64,000 nt of DNA from Muribaculaceae bacterium (GTDB taxonomy: Bacteria > Bacteroidota > Bacteroidia > Bacteroidales > Muribaculaceae). The stretch lies in assembly GCA_022510385.1 (NCBI GenBank), contig JAFLTQ010000005.1, forward strand, positions 91,969 to 155,968, in the 5' to 3' direction. Shown piece by piece: positions 23,991-33,459 of the stretch (position 1 is the first letter of the stretch; the number at the start of each line of letters is the position of its first letter). Under the pieces are notes generated by a model. The model worked only from the letters and a program-made list of their open reading frames with translations, was not told the DNA's origin and made no database searches. Position numbers and translations under genes: made by a program.

Positions 23991-26531
23991 ATGATACGCA
24001 TAATTTCACTTATTATGGCATTGTTCACTGTTTTAGCGGTTAATGCCGAGACATTTTCATATAAATTCTATTCCATACCCCTTTCAAAGGCGATTCTGAA
24101 AATTGCAGAAGAACATCCTGATATTGACATCAACTTTATATACAACGAACTTGAAAATTACAAAATCAGTACAACCGTCCATGCTGATAATCCTTATGAT
24201 GCCTTGCGTCAGGTGATAGGACTAAATCCGGTAACTGTAGTTAAATCTAAAAACACTTATTATGTTGAAGCACTGCAACATGGGAAGTTCTGCTATACAG
24301 GCAGGGTTATAGGGAAAGATAATGAACCAATTGAGGCTGCCACAGTCTTGGTTATGGAACCAAAGGATTCTGTTGTGTTGACTTACGGTATAACCAATGA
24401 AAAAGGTTATTTCAATATTCCCTGTGACAAATCCGGTGTCATTGTCAAAATCACTTGCATGGGGTATAAACCATTTTACAAAAAATGTTATAATTTTTCC
24501 TTGGGAACTATTATAATGGAGGAACTTCCTATTGTCTTGAAGACAGTACAAGTGGAGGGTGACAACGCTTTCTTATTTTCAGACCGTTCGGTCTATATCC
24601 CCAATACCAGACAAAAAAATTCTTCCCAGACAGGTCTGGAATTGCTTCAACGTATGGCTATACCTCAGCTGAGATCTACAGGTAGCGGAGGGATAGAAAC
24701 AATTTCCGGAGAGAAAGTGAACCTCTATATTGATTACCTTCCTGCAACTTCTTCAGATCTGACAGGGATGCGGATGCAGGATGTCCGTAAAGTGGAGTTT
24801 TATGAATATCCGTCTGATCCTCGATTTCACGGAGACCCGTATGTAGTTAATTTCATAATGGTACAATATGAATATGGTGGATATGTAAAGGGATATGGTG
24901 ACGAGAATTTCATTTACAATTCAGGAGAATTAACAGGTTATTTAAAGTTTCAATATAAAAGGATGACCTATGACTTATCTATAGGAGGTTATTATGCAAA
25001 TGTCAACAACCAAGGGATGAATGAGAAGGAAATTTACCGGTTGCCTCAAGAAGATGGAGAAATAAAGGAATTTGAAAGGGTCTCAGAGTTTGATAATGCA
25101 AAGTATAAAAACAATTTCTACTGGACTACTTTCAGGGCAACATATAAGTCAGATAAGATTACCATTAGCAATAATCTTTCCGGTAATTTTGACAACACTC
25201 CTAAGAATTATGAAAGGGGAAAAGTCTTTTATAAACCGGAGGTGTTATCTTCTTCTCCTTATACCAATTTTAAAAGAAACAATGTAAATTCATTCGTTTA
25301 CAACGGTAATTGGAACTTTATATTCAATGATAAGAACACTCTTTCAATAAATCCACTTTATTCGTATTCCCATACAGATCAGTTCACAGATTATATGATT
25401 GATGAGAGTAATCAATTCATAAATAAAGCCAATGATAATTCAAACCAGGCTAAAATCACAGCTAACTATTCCCATTCTTTCAGATCCGGAAGTGTATTGA
25501 ATATTACATTTCCGGCTTATGTGACATCCAATATCACCGATTATTCCGGCACAGCCGATTATAAAGGGAAGGCAACAACATACAGGGTTTATCCGGGAGT
25601 TTCCTACGGATTGACAAAAGATAAATACTATGTTTATGGAGGATTGGGCTATTCATGGGACCGCTCAACATATAACGGGATTACTGAAAACACATTCTTT
25701 CCATGGGCTGATCTTTCTTTAAGATATTCATTTAACAGGAAGAATTCGATTACTGCAGCCTTTCATTATTCAAGGTGGAATGCCGATGCAGCCTCACGAA
25801 GCGAAGTTATTATTCACTCCAATCCTCTTTTCAGTTATACGGGCAACCCCTATTTATATCCAGAAACAAGTTATGACTATGGCGTTTCTTATGTCTTCAT
25901 ACCCAATAATAAATTCAGACTCTCAGCTTATTATAATGGGTGGACAGTTATTGACAGATATACCTATGATTATAAGCCGACTGAAAATGGCATCCTTAGG
26001 ACAATCATCCAACCTGCCGGAAGATTTGCAAGATCCCAATTTGGTTTATGGGCTTATACTTCCTTATTAGATGGTAACCTTCAAATAAGTGGCACCTTAC
26101 AAGATATTCTTTTGCATAATGGCTTACCATACAACTGGACGAAGAACTCACTCAATTTTGAGTTAGATGTTAACTACTATTTAAAAGATTTCTATTTCGG
26201 AGCCTGGTATCGGTCTCCTCAATCCGGGACAAGTAATAAAATGTCGGGCCAGTGGAAAACAGAAAAGAGCATGTATCACATTCAGGCAGGTTGGGCAAAT
26301 TCTGATTGGAATATACGAATACTTTTCAGAAACATATTCAATAAGAGTAGAAAATCTGATGAAGTGACTTTGACATCCCAATGGTATGATTCATACCAAC
26401 AATATTATAGTCCGGGTCAACAATTCTGGTTTAAGATATCTGCCACATATACTTTTGGATTTGGCAAGAAGATCCAACGAGGGAATGAAGCTCAAAAGCA
26501 AACAGGAGTTTCCTCCGGAATCCTTAAATAA
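23991..26531 (+). CDS. TonB-linked outer-membrane receptor with STN signalling domain
   Basis: An 846-residue outer-membrane transducer. A signal peptide (MIRIISLIMALFTVLAVNA) is followed by an STN domain (residues ~22-85, YKFYSIPLSKAILKIAEEH), a carboxypeptidase-like regulatory domain (~95-170, GRVIGKDNEPIEAATVLV), a plug (~175-270, with VNLYIDYLPAT and VRKVEFYEYPSDPR) and a beta barrel to the end. STN domains contact FecR-type anti-sigma factors, which agrees with the gene order. No SusD-like gene follows, so the ligand need not be a glycan. ATG 23991 is preferred to an in-frame TTG at 23982. Confidence 0.82.
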   Translation: MIRIISLIMALFTVLAVNAETFSYKFYSIPLSKAILKIAEEHPDIDINFIYNELENYKISTTVHADNPYDALRQVIGLNPVTVVKSKNTYYVEALQHGKFCYTGRVIGKDNEPIEAATVLVMEPKDSVVLTYGITNEKGYFNIPCDKSGVIVKITCMGYKPFYKKCYNFSLGTIIMEELPIVLKTVQVEGDNAFLFSDRSVYIPNTRQKNSSQTGLELLQRMAIPQLRSTGSGGIETISGEKVNLYIDYLPATSSDLTGMRMQDVRKVEFYEYPSDPRFHGDPYVVNFIMVQYEYGGYVKGYGDENFIYNSGELTGYLKFQYKRMTYDLSIGGYYANVNNQGMNEKEIYRLPQEDGEIKEFERVSEFDNAKYKNNFYWTTFRATYKSDKITISNNLSGNFDNTPKNYERGKVFYKPEVLSSSPYTNFKRNNVNSFVYNGNWNFIFNDKNTLSINPLYSYSHTDQFTDYMIDESNQFINKANDNSNQAKITANYSHSFRSGSVLNITFPAYVTSNITDYSGTADYKGKATTYRVYPGVSYGLTKDKYYVYGGLGYSWDRSTYNGITENTFFPWADLSLRYSFNRKNSITAAFHYSRWNADAASRSEVIIHSNPLFSYTGNPYLYPETSYDYGVSYVFIPNNKFRLSAYYNGWTVIDRYTYDYKPTENGILRTIIQPAGRFARSQFGLWAYTSLLDGNLQISGTLQDILLHNGLPYNWTKNSLNFELDVNYYLKDFYFGAWYRSPQSGTSNKMSGQWKTEKSMYHIQAGWANSDWNIRILFRNIFNKSRKSDEVTLTSQWYDSYQQYYSPGQQFWFKISATYTFGFGKKIQRGNEAQKQTGVSSGILK

Positions 26532-26993
26532 TTGAATTCATATTAGGTTACTTTTTTAGTATTTCCAAAATTTAGGGTATTTACCAATTTACTTGGATTA
26601 GATAGCTTAGGGAGGTCAGTAACAATGCTATCAAAAATTGGTATCGAAAGTGTCTTGTTGAATTGTCAAAATAATTTGGTAATGAAAAAATGTAAAAACA
26701 TTATAGCACAAATGTTTAAATTGCTATTTTCTTCACTACCGTTTGTAACAACTTAATTCCAACTTGCGAAATTTAAATAATTATAGAAAAAAATAGAGGG
26801 AGGAGTGAACCAATTAAAGAGAAGTGTTGTTATAATATCAGAAAATCGTTTCATGATGTTAGGTTAGTTTGAAAAGTATTATGGAAAAAGTAACGGCCGA
26901 TGTGAATCGTCTGTTTTTTTTAATATTTCCCGGATTGTCGCAGACCCTCAATTTTCAATAATAACTTCAATCTCCTCTATCTTCGTATAATTA
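26532..26993. other. AT-rich intergenic region without recognisable gene
   Basis: These 462 bases separate the receptor gene from the convergent ltaE. No open frame, clear terminator, RNA gene or repeat is seen. TAGGGTATTTACCAATTTACTTGG around 26573-26596 has no recognised match. Confidence 0.5.
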
Positions 26994-28028
26994 TCATAAA
27001 TCTTTAAATATTTGGGTAATTCGTGGCAATAAATCGGAGGGCGTGCTCCAGGAGGTCACGAACCTTACCTTGGATTCTTCTTTCCCTGGAGGTCCCCAAA
27101 GCTCAAAAGAGACTTTCCCTTTTAATTTATCTATTATTTGATTAGGAATAATGAAAAATTGCTGATTGGTTGGCGAATTAATAAACGTCTTAAATCCTTT
27201 ACTCTTCAGAAATTCTTTTAATTGCGATGCCAAGTCCACTCCATACTTTCCTATTCTGCCGTATAGTTCATTACTAAACAGAGTTTCAAATTGCACACCC
27301 AAAAGTCTCCCTTTAGCCAAAAGACCTCCATGCAATTTCATTAAGGAGACGAAACGGGGCAACAAAACCTGCTCCCGGGCCACAATAGCTTCACCAAACA
27401 TAGCTCCGCATTTTGTGCCTCCAATGTAAAACACATCGCAAAGTTGAGCAAGTTCTTTAAGGGTTACATCGTTATCGGGAGCTGCAAGTCCATAGGCCAA
27501 TCTTGCACCGTCGATATATAAGGGAATATTAAATTGTCGGCACACTGAGTAGATTTCCTCCAGTTCTTTTTTTGAGTAAAGTGTGCCGAGTTCCGTGGGG
27601 AAGGAGATATATACCATACCGGGCCTCACCATGTGTTCATGAGTGTCGTCGGCATAAAAATCTCTCAAGTAATTTTCTATCCGGCTACCACTGATTTTCC
27701 CTTCTTGATTCTGAAGTGTCAGGATTTTATGTCCCCAGGCTTCCACAGCTCCGGCTTCGTGCACATTTATGTGGGAAGAGTCGGCAGCAACGACTCCGTC
27801 GTTGCGGTGTAATAATCGGTCAATCACCGTGGCATTCGTCTGAGTGCCCCCTGTCATAAAGTAACAAGCCCCCTCGGGAATTCCACACGCTTCCAATATA
27901 AGTCGCCGGGCTCTACGAGTGAAATCCTCTTCACCGTAGCCGGGAGTGTGTAGCTTATTCGTGGCTGACAGAGCCTCCAATATTTCAGGATGGCATCCGG
28001 CCATATAGTCAGTATCCAAATATATCAT
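26994..28028 (-). CDS. ltaE: Low-specificity threonine aldolase-like PLP enzyme
   Basis: A 344-residue fold-type I PLP enzyme of the beta-eliminating lyase/threonine aldolase family, expected to cleave L-threonine or allo-threonine to glycine and acetaldehyde. Seen are HTPGYGEEDF near the start, FMTGGTQTN (residues ~58-65), the cofactor Asp173 in YIDGARLAYG, and the Schiff-base Lys206 in YIGGTKCGA. The length is normal. Its start overlaps the nhaC stop by 4 bases, so both are made from one transcript. Substrate stereospecificity is not decidable. Confidence 0.85.
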   Translation of the reverse strand: MIYLDTDYMAGCHPEILEALSATNKLHTPGYGEEDFTRRARRLILEACGIPEGACYFMTGGTQTNATVIDRLLHRNDGVVAADSSHINVHEAGAVEAWGHKILTLQNQEGKISGSRIENYLRDFYADDTHEHMVRPGMVYISFPTELGTLYSKKELEEIYSVCRQFNIPLYIDGARLAYGLAAPDNDVTLKELAQLCDVFYIGGTKCGAMFGEAIVAREQVLLPRFVSLMKLHGGLLAKGRLLGVQFETLFSNELYGRIGKYGVDLASQLKEFLKSKGFKTFINSPTNQQFFIIPNQIIDKLKGKVSFELWGPPGKEESKVRFVTSWSTPSDLLPRITQIFKDL

Positions 28029-29341
28029 ATTGCAATTGATTTTTTCTGTTTATACACAGGCCGACGGCTGACTATGGAAATCCCTACTACACCGGCCAGA
28101 ATCCAGGGATAAAAAAGATAAGGCCACGGTGCCGAAGGGGGTATGCCGGCCAACGAAGTGGCTAATAGTGTCTGTGCACCGTATGGTATCAGACATTGAA
28201 CGATACACGAAGACGTGTCGAGGAGAGAAGCGCTTCTACGTGCGGAGATATTAAAACGCTCTGATATTCGTTTAGAAATCGAGCCGACTGTAAGGATTGC
28301 AACTGTATTATTTGCGGTGCACAAATTCACGATGCCTACCAATGCTCCGATAGCTGCCTGAGCTCCCCTCTTGCCTTTGATACCTTTTGACAACCAGGAT
28401 AATAATGCCTCGATACCTCCGGCTCCCTTTATAAGGCCCAACATACCCGCTGCCATAAGAGTTATTATCGTTAAATTTCCCATCCCTTCTATCCCTGCTC
28501 CCATGAATCCTAAAATCTCAAAAATTCCATAACCAGAAATCAAAGCGAGTACAATTGCAAGAATCAGACCCGAAATCAGAGTTATTGAAACGTTTACACC
28601 TGCTACAGCCAACCCGATTACCGTCATGTAGGGTAAAACGAGCCAAGGATTAGATGGCATCGTATGCGGATGGTCGGCTATTGGAAAGTCTCCGAATATA
28701 TAAATGGCAAATGTGATTAGTGCCGCCGGTAAAGCCAGGAATAAATTGGCTTTGAATTTTTCATTCATCTTGCAACCCTGAGTTCGAGTAGCCGCAATTG
28801 TGGTGTCGGAGATAAACGACAGGTTGTCGCCGAAGAAAGAACCCCCTAACACTATAGCAACGAAAAATGCTACATCTGCCCCGATTGAATTGGCAAAGTT
28901 CACAGCCAATGGTGTTAACGCAACAACGGTGCCAACCGATGTGCCGATAGCCATGGAGATAAAGCAAGCTGCCATAAAGAGGCCCGGCATTACAAAGGTA
29001 GAGGGTAATTGATTGATGGTTATTGCCACTGTGGCCTCCACGGCCCCGGTTTTATCCGCTACGGCAGCAAAACTCCCGGCAAGGATAAAGATCCACACCA
29101 TGTATAATACATTGGTATCTCCCGCCGCTCGTGCAAACGTTTCAACACGCTCAGGAAAAGGTCTGTCTCTAAATATCCAAAGAGCCCACACTGTGGCCGC
29201 AAGCAATGCCACTGATATCGGAATCTTATAAAAGTCACCCACTATTAAGGATATCACCACATAAAGCCCCAAGAATACAATCAAAGGGCTCAACGACATT
29301 ATTTTCCTTGGGAGACTCAGATTATTTCTATCTTCGCTCAA
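28025..29341 (-). CDS. NhaC-family Na+/H+ antiporter-like transporter
   Basis: A 438-residue inner-membrane protein with about eleven hydrophobic segments and short loops. GTSVGTVVALTPLAVNFA and GGSFFGDNLSFISDTTIAA are characteristic of the NhaC family, where the acidic pair around DN and SDT takes part in cation exchange. Other members exchange malate/lactate or amino acids, so linkage to a threonine aldolase-like gene leaves an amino-acid substrate possible. A TAACTTTG box lies 21 bases upstream of the start. Confidence 0.82.
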   Translation of the reverse strand: MSEDRNNLSLPRKIMSLSPLIVFLGLYVVISLIVGDFYKIPISVALLAATVWALWIFRDRPFPERVETFARAAGDTNVLYMVWIFILAGSFAAVADKTGAVEATVAITINQLPSTFVMPGLFMAACFISMAIGTSVGTVVALTPLAVNFANSIGADVAFFVAIVLGGSFFGDNLSFISDTTIAATRTQGCKMNEKFKANLFLALPAALITFAIYIFGDFPIADHPHTMPSNPWLVLPYMTVIGLAVAGVNVSITLISGLILAIVLALISGYGIFEILGFMGAGIEGMGNLTIITLMAAGMLGLIKGAGGIEALLSWLSKGIKGKRGAQAAIGALVGIVNLCTANNTVAILTVGSISKRISERFNISARRSASLLDTSSCIVQCLIPYGAQTLLATSLAGIPPSAPWPYLFYPWILAGVVGISIVSRRPVYKQKKSIAI

Positions 29342-29361
29342 TTCTTTCTTGTTTGCTGATG

Positions 29362-29369
29362 CAAAGTTA
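29362..29369 (-). promoter_or_regulatory. Candidate -7 box for nhaC-ltaE
   Basis: The minus strand reads TAACTTTG, an exact TAnnTTTG match, 21 bases before the nhaC start. No clear -33 TTTG is seen. Confidence 0.45.
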
Positions 29370-29556
29370 ATTAAAACGGAGGGAATTTTTGCGACATAAG
29401 AAAAATCGGCCGATCATTGCCCTTTTTTAATGAAAATTGGTGATGAGGGCTCGCAGAGAATGCGAATATATGTGTTAGATCAAGGAGGAGGGAACTGTAG
29501 ATAACTTTTTTGAAAAATTAAACTCGAGTTTAAGAAATTAAACAGTAGAAATTTTG

Positions 29557-29564
29557 TAACTTTA
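29557..29564 (+). promoter_or_regulatory. Weak -7 candidate for the dcw operon
   Basis: TAACTTTA has one mismatch to TAnnTTTG and lies 40 bases before rsmH. The -33 position has no TTTG. It is the best candidate in the 262-base gap, which contains no mraZ gene. Confidence 0.3.
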
Positions 29565-29603
29565 CAAACTGAAAGGAATAAGGAGAAATTTTATTAAAAT
29601 TTA

Positions 29604-30554
29604 ATGATTCAAAGAGAAGAAATAGGGCTCCCCTATCACGTTCCGGCACTTTTGAATGAATCGATAGAACTCCTCTCCATCCAACCCGGAGGAATCTACA
29701 TCGATGTCACCTTCGGAGGAGGGGGTCATTCACGCGCCATCTTGAAGGAATTAAATGAAAATGGCCGACTTTTCTCTTTTGACCGCGACATGGATGCCTA
29801 CGAGAATCGTATAGATGATGAAAGATTTACATTTGTACATGGAAATTTTCGGCATATCTTAAATTTCATGCGTTATTACGGTTTAGAAAAAGTAGATGGT
29901 ATACTTGCAGATTTCGGAGTGAGTTTCCATCATTTTGATACTCCTGAACGTGGTTTTTCGTTCCGGGCAGACACTCCGCTTGACATGCGCATGAACCAAC
30001 AATCCGGCAGAACGGCAGCACAACTGATATCGGAGACAGATGAGCAGGGTATTTTAGATATTCTTCGTTCATATACCGACCTTAAGAAACCCGGATTGGT
30101 TGCGAAATCACTTGCAGCCGCTAAAGAAAATGGGCCGATAGCAACCACGGGAACTTTGGTGGAAAGTGTGAGAGGTGCGTTAGACCCTCGCCAGGAAAAG
30201 AAAGAGTTGGCACAGGTGTTTCAAGCGATTAGGATAGCGTTGAATCAAGAGAATGAAGATCTTCGTTTATTTCTTGCCTCATGTGAGCAAGCCCTAAGAC
30301 CCGGGGGAAGACTTGTGACGCTTACTTATCATTCAATGGAAGACAGGATGGTTAAAAATTTCATGAAAACCGGTAATGTTGAAGGGAAAGAGGAAAAGGA
30401 TTTTTATGGTCGGGTCAGGAGTCCCTGGAAAATGATAACAAGGAAACCGATAGAGGCAACATCAGAAGAGGTTGCAATTAATCCGAGGTCGAGAAGTGCA
30501 AAATTAAGGGCCGCGGAAAGGGTGGTGGGTGAAGTTGTGAGTTGTGAGTTGTGA
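29604..30554 (+). CDS. rsmH: 16S rRNA m4C1402 methyltransferase RsmH (MraW)
   Basis: A 316-residue SAM-dependent enzyme that methylates N4 of C1402 in the ribosomal P site. YHVPALLNESIELL and the SAM loop IDVTFGGGGHSRAIL (residues ~33-47) are diagnostic, with ADFGVSFHHFD, ERGFSFRADTPLDMRM and TYHSMEDRMVKNFM following. It is first in the dcw cluster. The last residues, EVVSCEL, and the stop codon are encoded by the GTTGTGA heptad repeat, so the array has replaced or trimmed the native 3' end. Confidence 0.95.
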   Translation: MIQREEIGLPYHVPALLNESIELLSIQPGGIYIDVTFGGGGHSRAILKELNENGRLFSFDRDMDAYENRIDDERFTFVHGNFRHILNFMRYYGLEKVDGILADFGVSFHHFDTPERGFSFRADTPLDMRMNQQSGRTAAQLISETDEQGILDILRSYTDLKKPGLVAKSLAAAKENGPIATTGTLVESVRGALDPRQEKKELAQVFQAIRIALNQENEDLRLFLASCEQALRPGGRLVTLTYHSMEDRMVKNFMKTGNVEGKEEKDFYGRVRSPWKMITRKPIEATSEEVAINPRSRSAKLRAAERVVGEVVSCEL

Positions 30555-30589
30555 GTTGTGAGTTGTGAGTTGTGAGTTGTGAGTTGTGA
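30534..30589. repeat. Eight perfect GTTGTGA heptads at the rsmH 3' end
   Basis: Eight uninterrupted copies of GTTGTGA begin inside the last codons of rsmH and fill most of the gap to ftsL. Every frame of the unit soon meets a TGA, so changes in copy number would not extend the protein. Confidence 0.9.
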
Positions 30590-30638
30590 GTTGATGGTTT
30601 TGAGTTTATAGTTTTTAGAGAAAACGGGAAAAGGAGAA

Positions 30639-31025
30639 ATGGGAAAGCAGACCGAAAGGAAGAAGAAGGGTGGCAATGCGAAGAAAAAGCGCATAGGGAC
30701 GGTTCCGAAAGAGTTGATGCAGGACATGCGTTACGGGCGGAGCTTGTCACTGGAATTTTTTCGGCAAAATGCATGGTTGCTCATGCTGTTTGTAATAGCA
30801 ATCATAGCTCTGATGGGATTGCGATATAAGACAAAGACTAAGATGGAGGAAATCAAAAGTCTGACTGTTGAGTTGCAGAGGGCAGAAAGCAGCAAACTTC
30901 AAGAAAAGGCTGCCTATATGTCACTAATCCGGGAGGCAGAGATGAAGAAATTGGTTGATGAAAAAAAATTGGGACTTCAGTTTCAGGAAACACCTCCTTA
31001 TGAGTTAGTGATAAGTAATAAGTAA
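30639..31025 (+). CDS. ftsL: FtsL-like cell-division protein
   Basis: A 128-residue bitopic protein: a very basic N-terminus (KQTERKKKGGNAKKKR), one membrane helix (residues ~48-65, WLLMLFVIAIIALMGL) and a periplasmic coiled coil (~70-110). This is the FtsL plan and the position between rsmH and ftsI is the standard one; the protein bridges FtsQ/FtsB-type partners to FtsWI. The last residues, ELVISNK, come from AGTAAGA-type heptads that run on into the spacer, so the native tail may be lost or altered. Confidence 0.82.
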   Translation: MGKQTERKKKGGNAKKKRIGTVPKELMQDMRYGRSLSLEFFRQNAWLLMLFVIAIIALMGLRYKTKTKMEEIKSLTVELQRAESSKLQEKAAYMSLIREAEMKKLVDEKKLGLQFQETPPYELVISNK

Positions 31026-31309
31026 GAAGTAAGAAGTAATAAGTAAGGAGTTGTGAGTTGTGAGTTGTAAGTTGTGAGAGAAGGAGGGTATAGAGGAAGA
31101 CACCTTCGACGAAAGACCGATGTAAAACACGAAGTAATAAACAATAAGTAAGAAGTAAGGAGTTGTGAGTTGTGAGTTGTGAGCTGTGAGTTGGGAGTTG
31201 TGAGAGAAGGAGGGTATAGAGGAAGGCACCTTCGACGAAAGACAGATGGAAGGAGTAAGGAGTTGTAAGTTGTGAGTTGTGAGTTGTGAGTTGTGAGTTG
31301 TGAGTTGTG
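31007..31309. repeat. Three heptad arrays with a duplicated 49-base module, ftsL-ftsI gap
   Basis: Heptads of the AGTTGTG/AGTAAGA family fill 31007-31076, 31147-31202 and 31254-31309. Between them a non-heptad module (starting GTGAGAGAAGGAGGGTATAG) occurs twice, 31074-31122 and 31200-31248, 126 bases apart with three differences. The layout is array-module-array-module-array. The first array encodes the last residues of FtsL; the last ends 35 bases before ftsI. Confidence 0.88.
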
Positions 31310-31344
31310 ATTTTTAAGAAGGGAAAAAAGAGAGGGAAGAGTAT

Positions 31345-33459
31345 ATGGCAACGCGACAGACAGTAAATTTAAGATATGCGATAGTCACCCTATTATTTTT
31401 AGCTTTTGGGATTGCCTTGGTATTCAAACTGTTTCATACAACAGTTTTGGAGGCGGGCGCCTGGAATGCACGTGCCGAGAAGGAATTGTCACAAACAGTG
31501 AAGATAGCTCCGGAACGTGGTAAATTGTTGGCATCCAACGGAAATATCTTAGCTTGCAACCTTAAAGTTTATGATATTAAATTAGACCTAAGGCATAACA
31601 AAGTGATGGGTCAGAATCCCCTACCCTGGGCCAAGATAGACAGCCTTGCCGACTCTCTCGACTATTATTATCCGCGGGTCAGGAATTTGCGTCAGCATCC
31701 CGACACGTTTGCTAAATATTCATGGCATACACGGCTAAAGAAAGAATTTGAGAAAGAACCGAAAAAACGTAACAGGTCATTACGCATTGCCCGTAAGAAG
31801 ACACTTGAAGATTTTGCCCGGATACGCAATTTCCCATATTTGAAAGACTTTAAAGGGAGCGGATTCCGTCTACCGGTCTACAAAGAGGAGAGGAATGTAA
31901 GGATCTATCCCTATGGGAGGATGGCCTTCCGGAGTATCGGGAGAGTAAATGAAAATGCCGAGACCGGAGAATTTCACGGCTATTCAGGTCTTGAGAAAGA
32001 CCTTGACACGCTCTTATACGGGAAGCCGGGAGAAGCCAAGAAGGTGGCATTGACATCGGGATTGAGCAATTGGGTATCGGAGCCGGCAGAGAGAGGATAT
32101 GACATACTTACCACTATAGATATCGATCTTCAGGATATGCTTGAAGAGGAATTGCTAACCATTTGCCGGGAGTCGCGAGCCGAATGGGGTACAGCCATAT
32201 TGATGGAAGTAGAAACCGGCGAAATCAAGGCAATCTCCAACATTGAACTATTGGGAGACGGTACTTACGGCGAGGCCCTTAACCGTGCAGTTTTACCCTT
32301 TGAACCCGGGTCGGTAATGAAGCCGATTTCCTTGATGATAGCATTTGAAGATGGATTGGTTAAATCAGTGAACGACCATATCGACTGCAGCCCGTTTCAA
32401 AGGACATCAGATCCACATGCTCCCAATGTTAAAAGCATGAAGCAAGTGATAGAGATGTCATCAAACACCGGAATAGCACGAGTAATCTTCAGGGGCTATT
32501 CAGAAGATCCCTCGAAATTTCACGACCGTTTGAGCTCCATAGGTTTCTTTGAGCCGATGCACAGTGGAATAGCGGGAGAATGTGTTCCCCGCATCCGTAA
32601 ATTGATTCCGAAAGATTCGCGAGGGAACAACATCACAATGACAGCGCGCCACTTGGATTTGGCACGCCAAGCTTACGGTTATAACACAGAGATACCACCG
32701 CTTTATACCCTATCGATTTATAATGCTATAGCGAATGACGGGAAATATGTACGCCCCCATTTAGTGAGGTCGTTGATATCCGAAGATGGTCGGGATTCAG
32801 TTTTGCCGCTAAGCTATATAAGGGAAAGGATATGCTCTGAAGAAACGGCACGCAAAGTTAGGGAATGTATCCATGAAGTTGTGTGGGGCGAACATGGGAC
32901 AGCCCGGGCAGTCAGAGATGAAAGGGTTAAGGTAGTTGGAAAGACGGGTACAGCCTATCCTGTTGAAAGAGGACAATATAACACTTCCAAAAGGAGGTAT
33001 GCCTTTGCGGGATTTTTCCCCTACGAAAATCCCAAATATTCATGTATGGCTTTGGTGTTGGGGCCGTCGGGTACGAGTGCCAACCGCACTTCGGGACAAG
33101 TAGTTAAGAATGTAGCGTTGAAGATGTTTTCACGAGGGATGCTCGACAACAAATCTGACTTTACAGACAAAAGGGATCAGGGAGTTCCAACCTATATGGC
33201 ATCGGAGCAATTTGAGGCTTCGGAAGTAGACCGCCAGTTGGGTATCAAGCGACACAAGCGAGTAAGGACGCCGGGGAATGTACCTCCCGGATTAGTGCCG
33301 GATGTAATTGGCCTGGATGCACCGACAGCGGTGAAGATTTTGGAACAGAGAGGTATAAATGTATCGCTAAAGGGGACAGGCAGAGTAGTTGCTCAATCCT
33401 TGCCGGTAGGAAGCACAATAACTCCGGGCACATCAATAACAATCAGACTTGAGATATGA
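31345..33459 (+). CDS. ftsI: Division-specific penicillin-binding protein 3 (FtsI) with PASTA domain
   Basis: A 704-residue class B PBP that cross-links septal peptidoglycan with FtsW. An N-terminal membrane helix (residues ~10-30) is followed by the dimerisation domain, then a transpeptidase domain with S323-V-M-K326, the S372-S-N374 triad and K533-T-G. A single PASTA domain occupies the last ~60 residues (VPDVIGLDAPTAVKILEQRG...), as is common in Bacteroidetes FtsI. Its stop overlaps the murE start by ATGA, so translation is coupled. The upstream spacer is the heptad-repeat region. Confidence 0.95.
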   Translation: MATRQTVNLRYAIVTLLFLAFGIALVFKLFHTTVLEAGAWNARAEKELSQTVKIAPERGKLLASNGNILACNLKVYDIKLDLRHNKVMGQNPLPWAKIDSLADSLDYYYPRVRNLRQHPDTFAKYSWHTRLKKEFEKEPKKRNRSLRIARKKTLEDFARIRNFPYLKDFKGSGFRLPVYKEERNVRIYPYGRMAFRSIGRVNENAETGEFHGYSGLEKDLDTLLYGKPGEAKKVALTSGLSNWVSEPAERGYDILTTIDIDLQDMLEEELLTICRESRAEWGTAILMEVETGEIKAISNIELLGDGTYGEALNRAVLPFEPGSVMKPISLMIAFEDGLVKSVNDHIDCSPFQRTSDPHAPNVKSMKQVIEMSSNTGIARVIFRGYSEDPSKFHDRLSSIGFFEPMHSGIAGECVPRIRKLIPKDSRGNNITMTARHLDLARQAYGYNTEIPPLYTLSIYNAIANDGKYVRPHLVRSLISEDGRDSVLPLSYIRERICSEETARKVRECIHEVVWGEHGTARAVRDERVKVVGKTGTAYPVERGQYNTSKRRYAFAGFFPYENPKYSCMALVLGPSGTSANRTSGQVVKNVALKMFSRGMLDNKSDFTDKRDQGVPTYMASEQFEASEVDRQLGIKRHKRVRTPGNVPPGLVPDVIGLDAPTAVKILEQRGINVSLKGTGRVVAQSLPVGSTITPGTSITIRLEI

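Noticed and set aside
18805..26531. Polysaccharide utilisation locus
   Set aside because: Two TonB-linked barrels are present, but no SusD-like lipoprotein, glycoside hydrolase or hybrid two-component regulator accompanies them.
30404..31351. Minus-strand open frames encoding repeated NSQLTTH peptides
   Set aside because: They are translations of the GTTGTGA heptad arrays in the opposite direction; they have no start context and overlap intact dcw genes.
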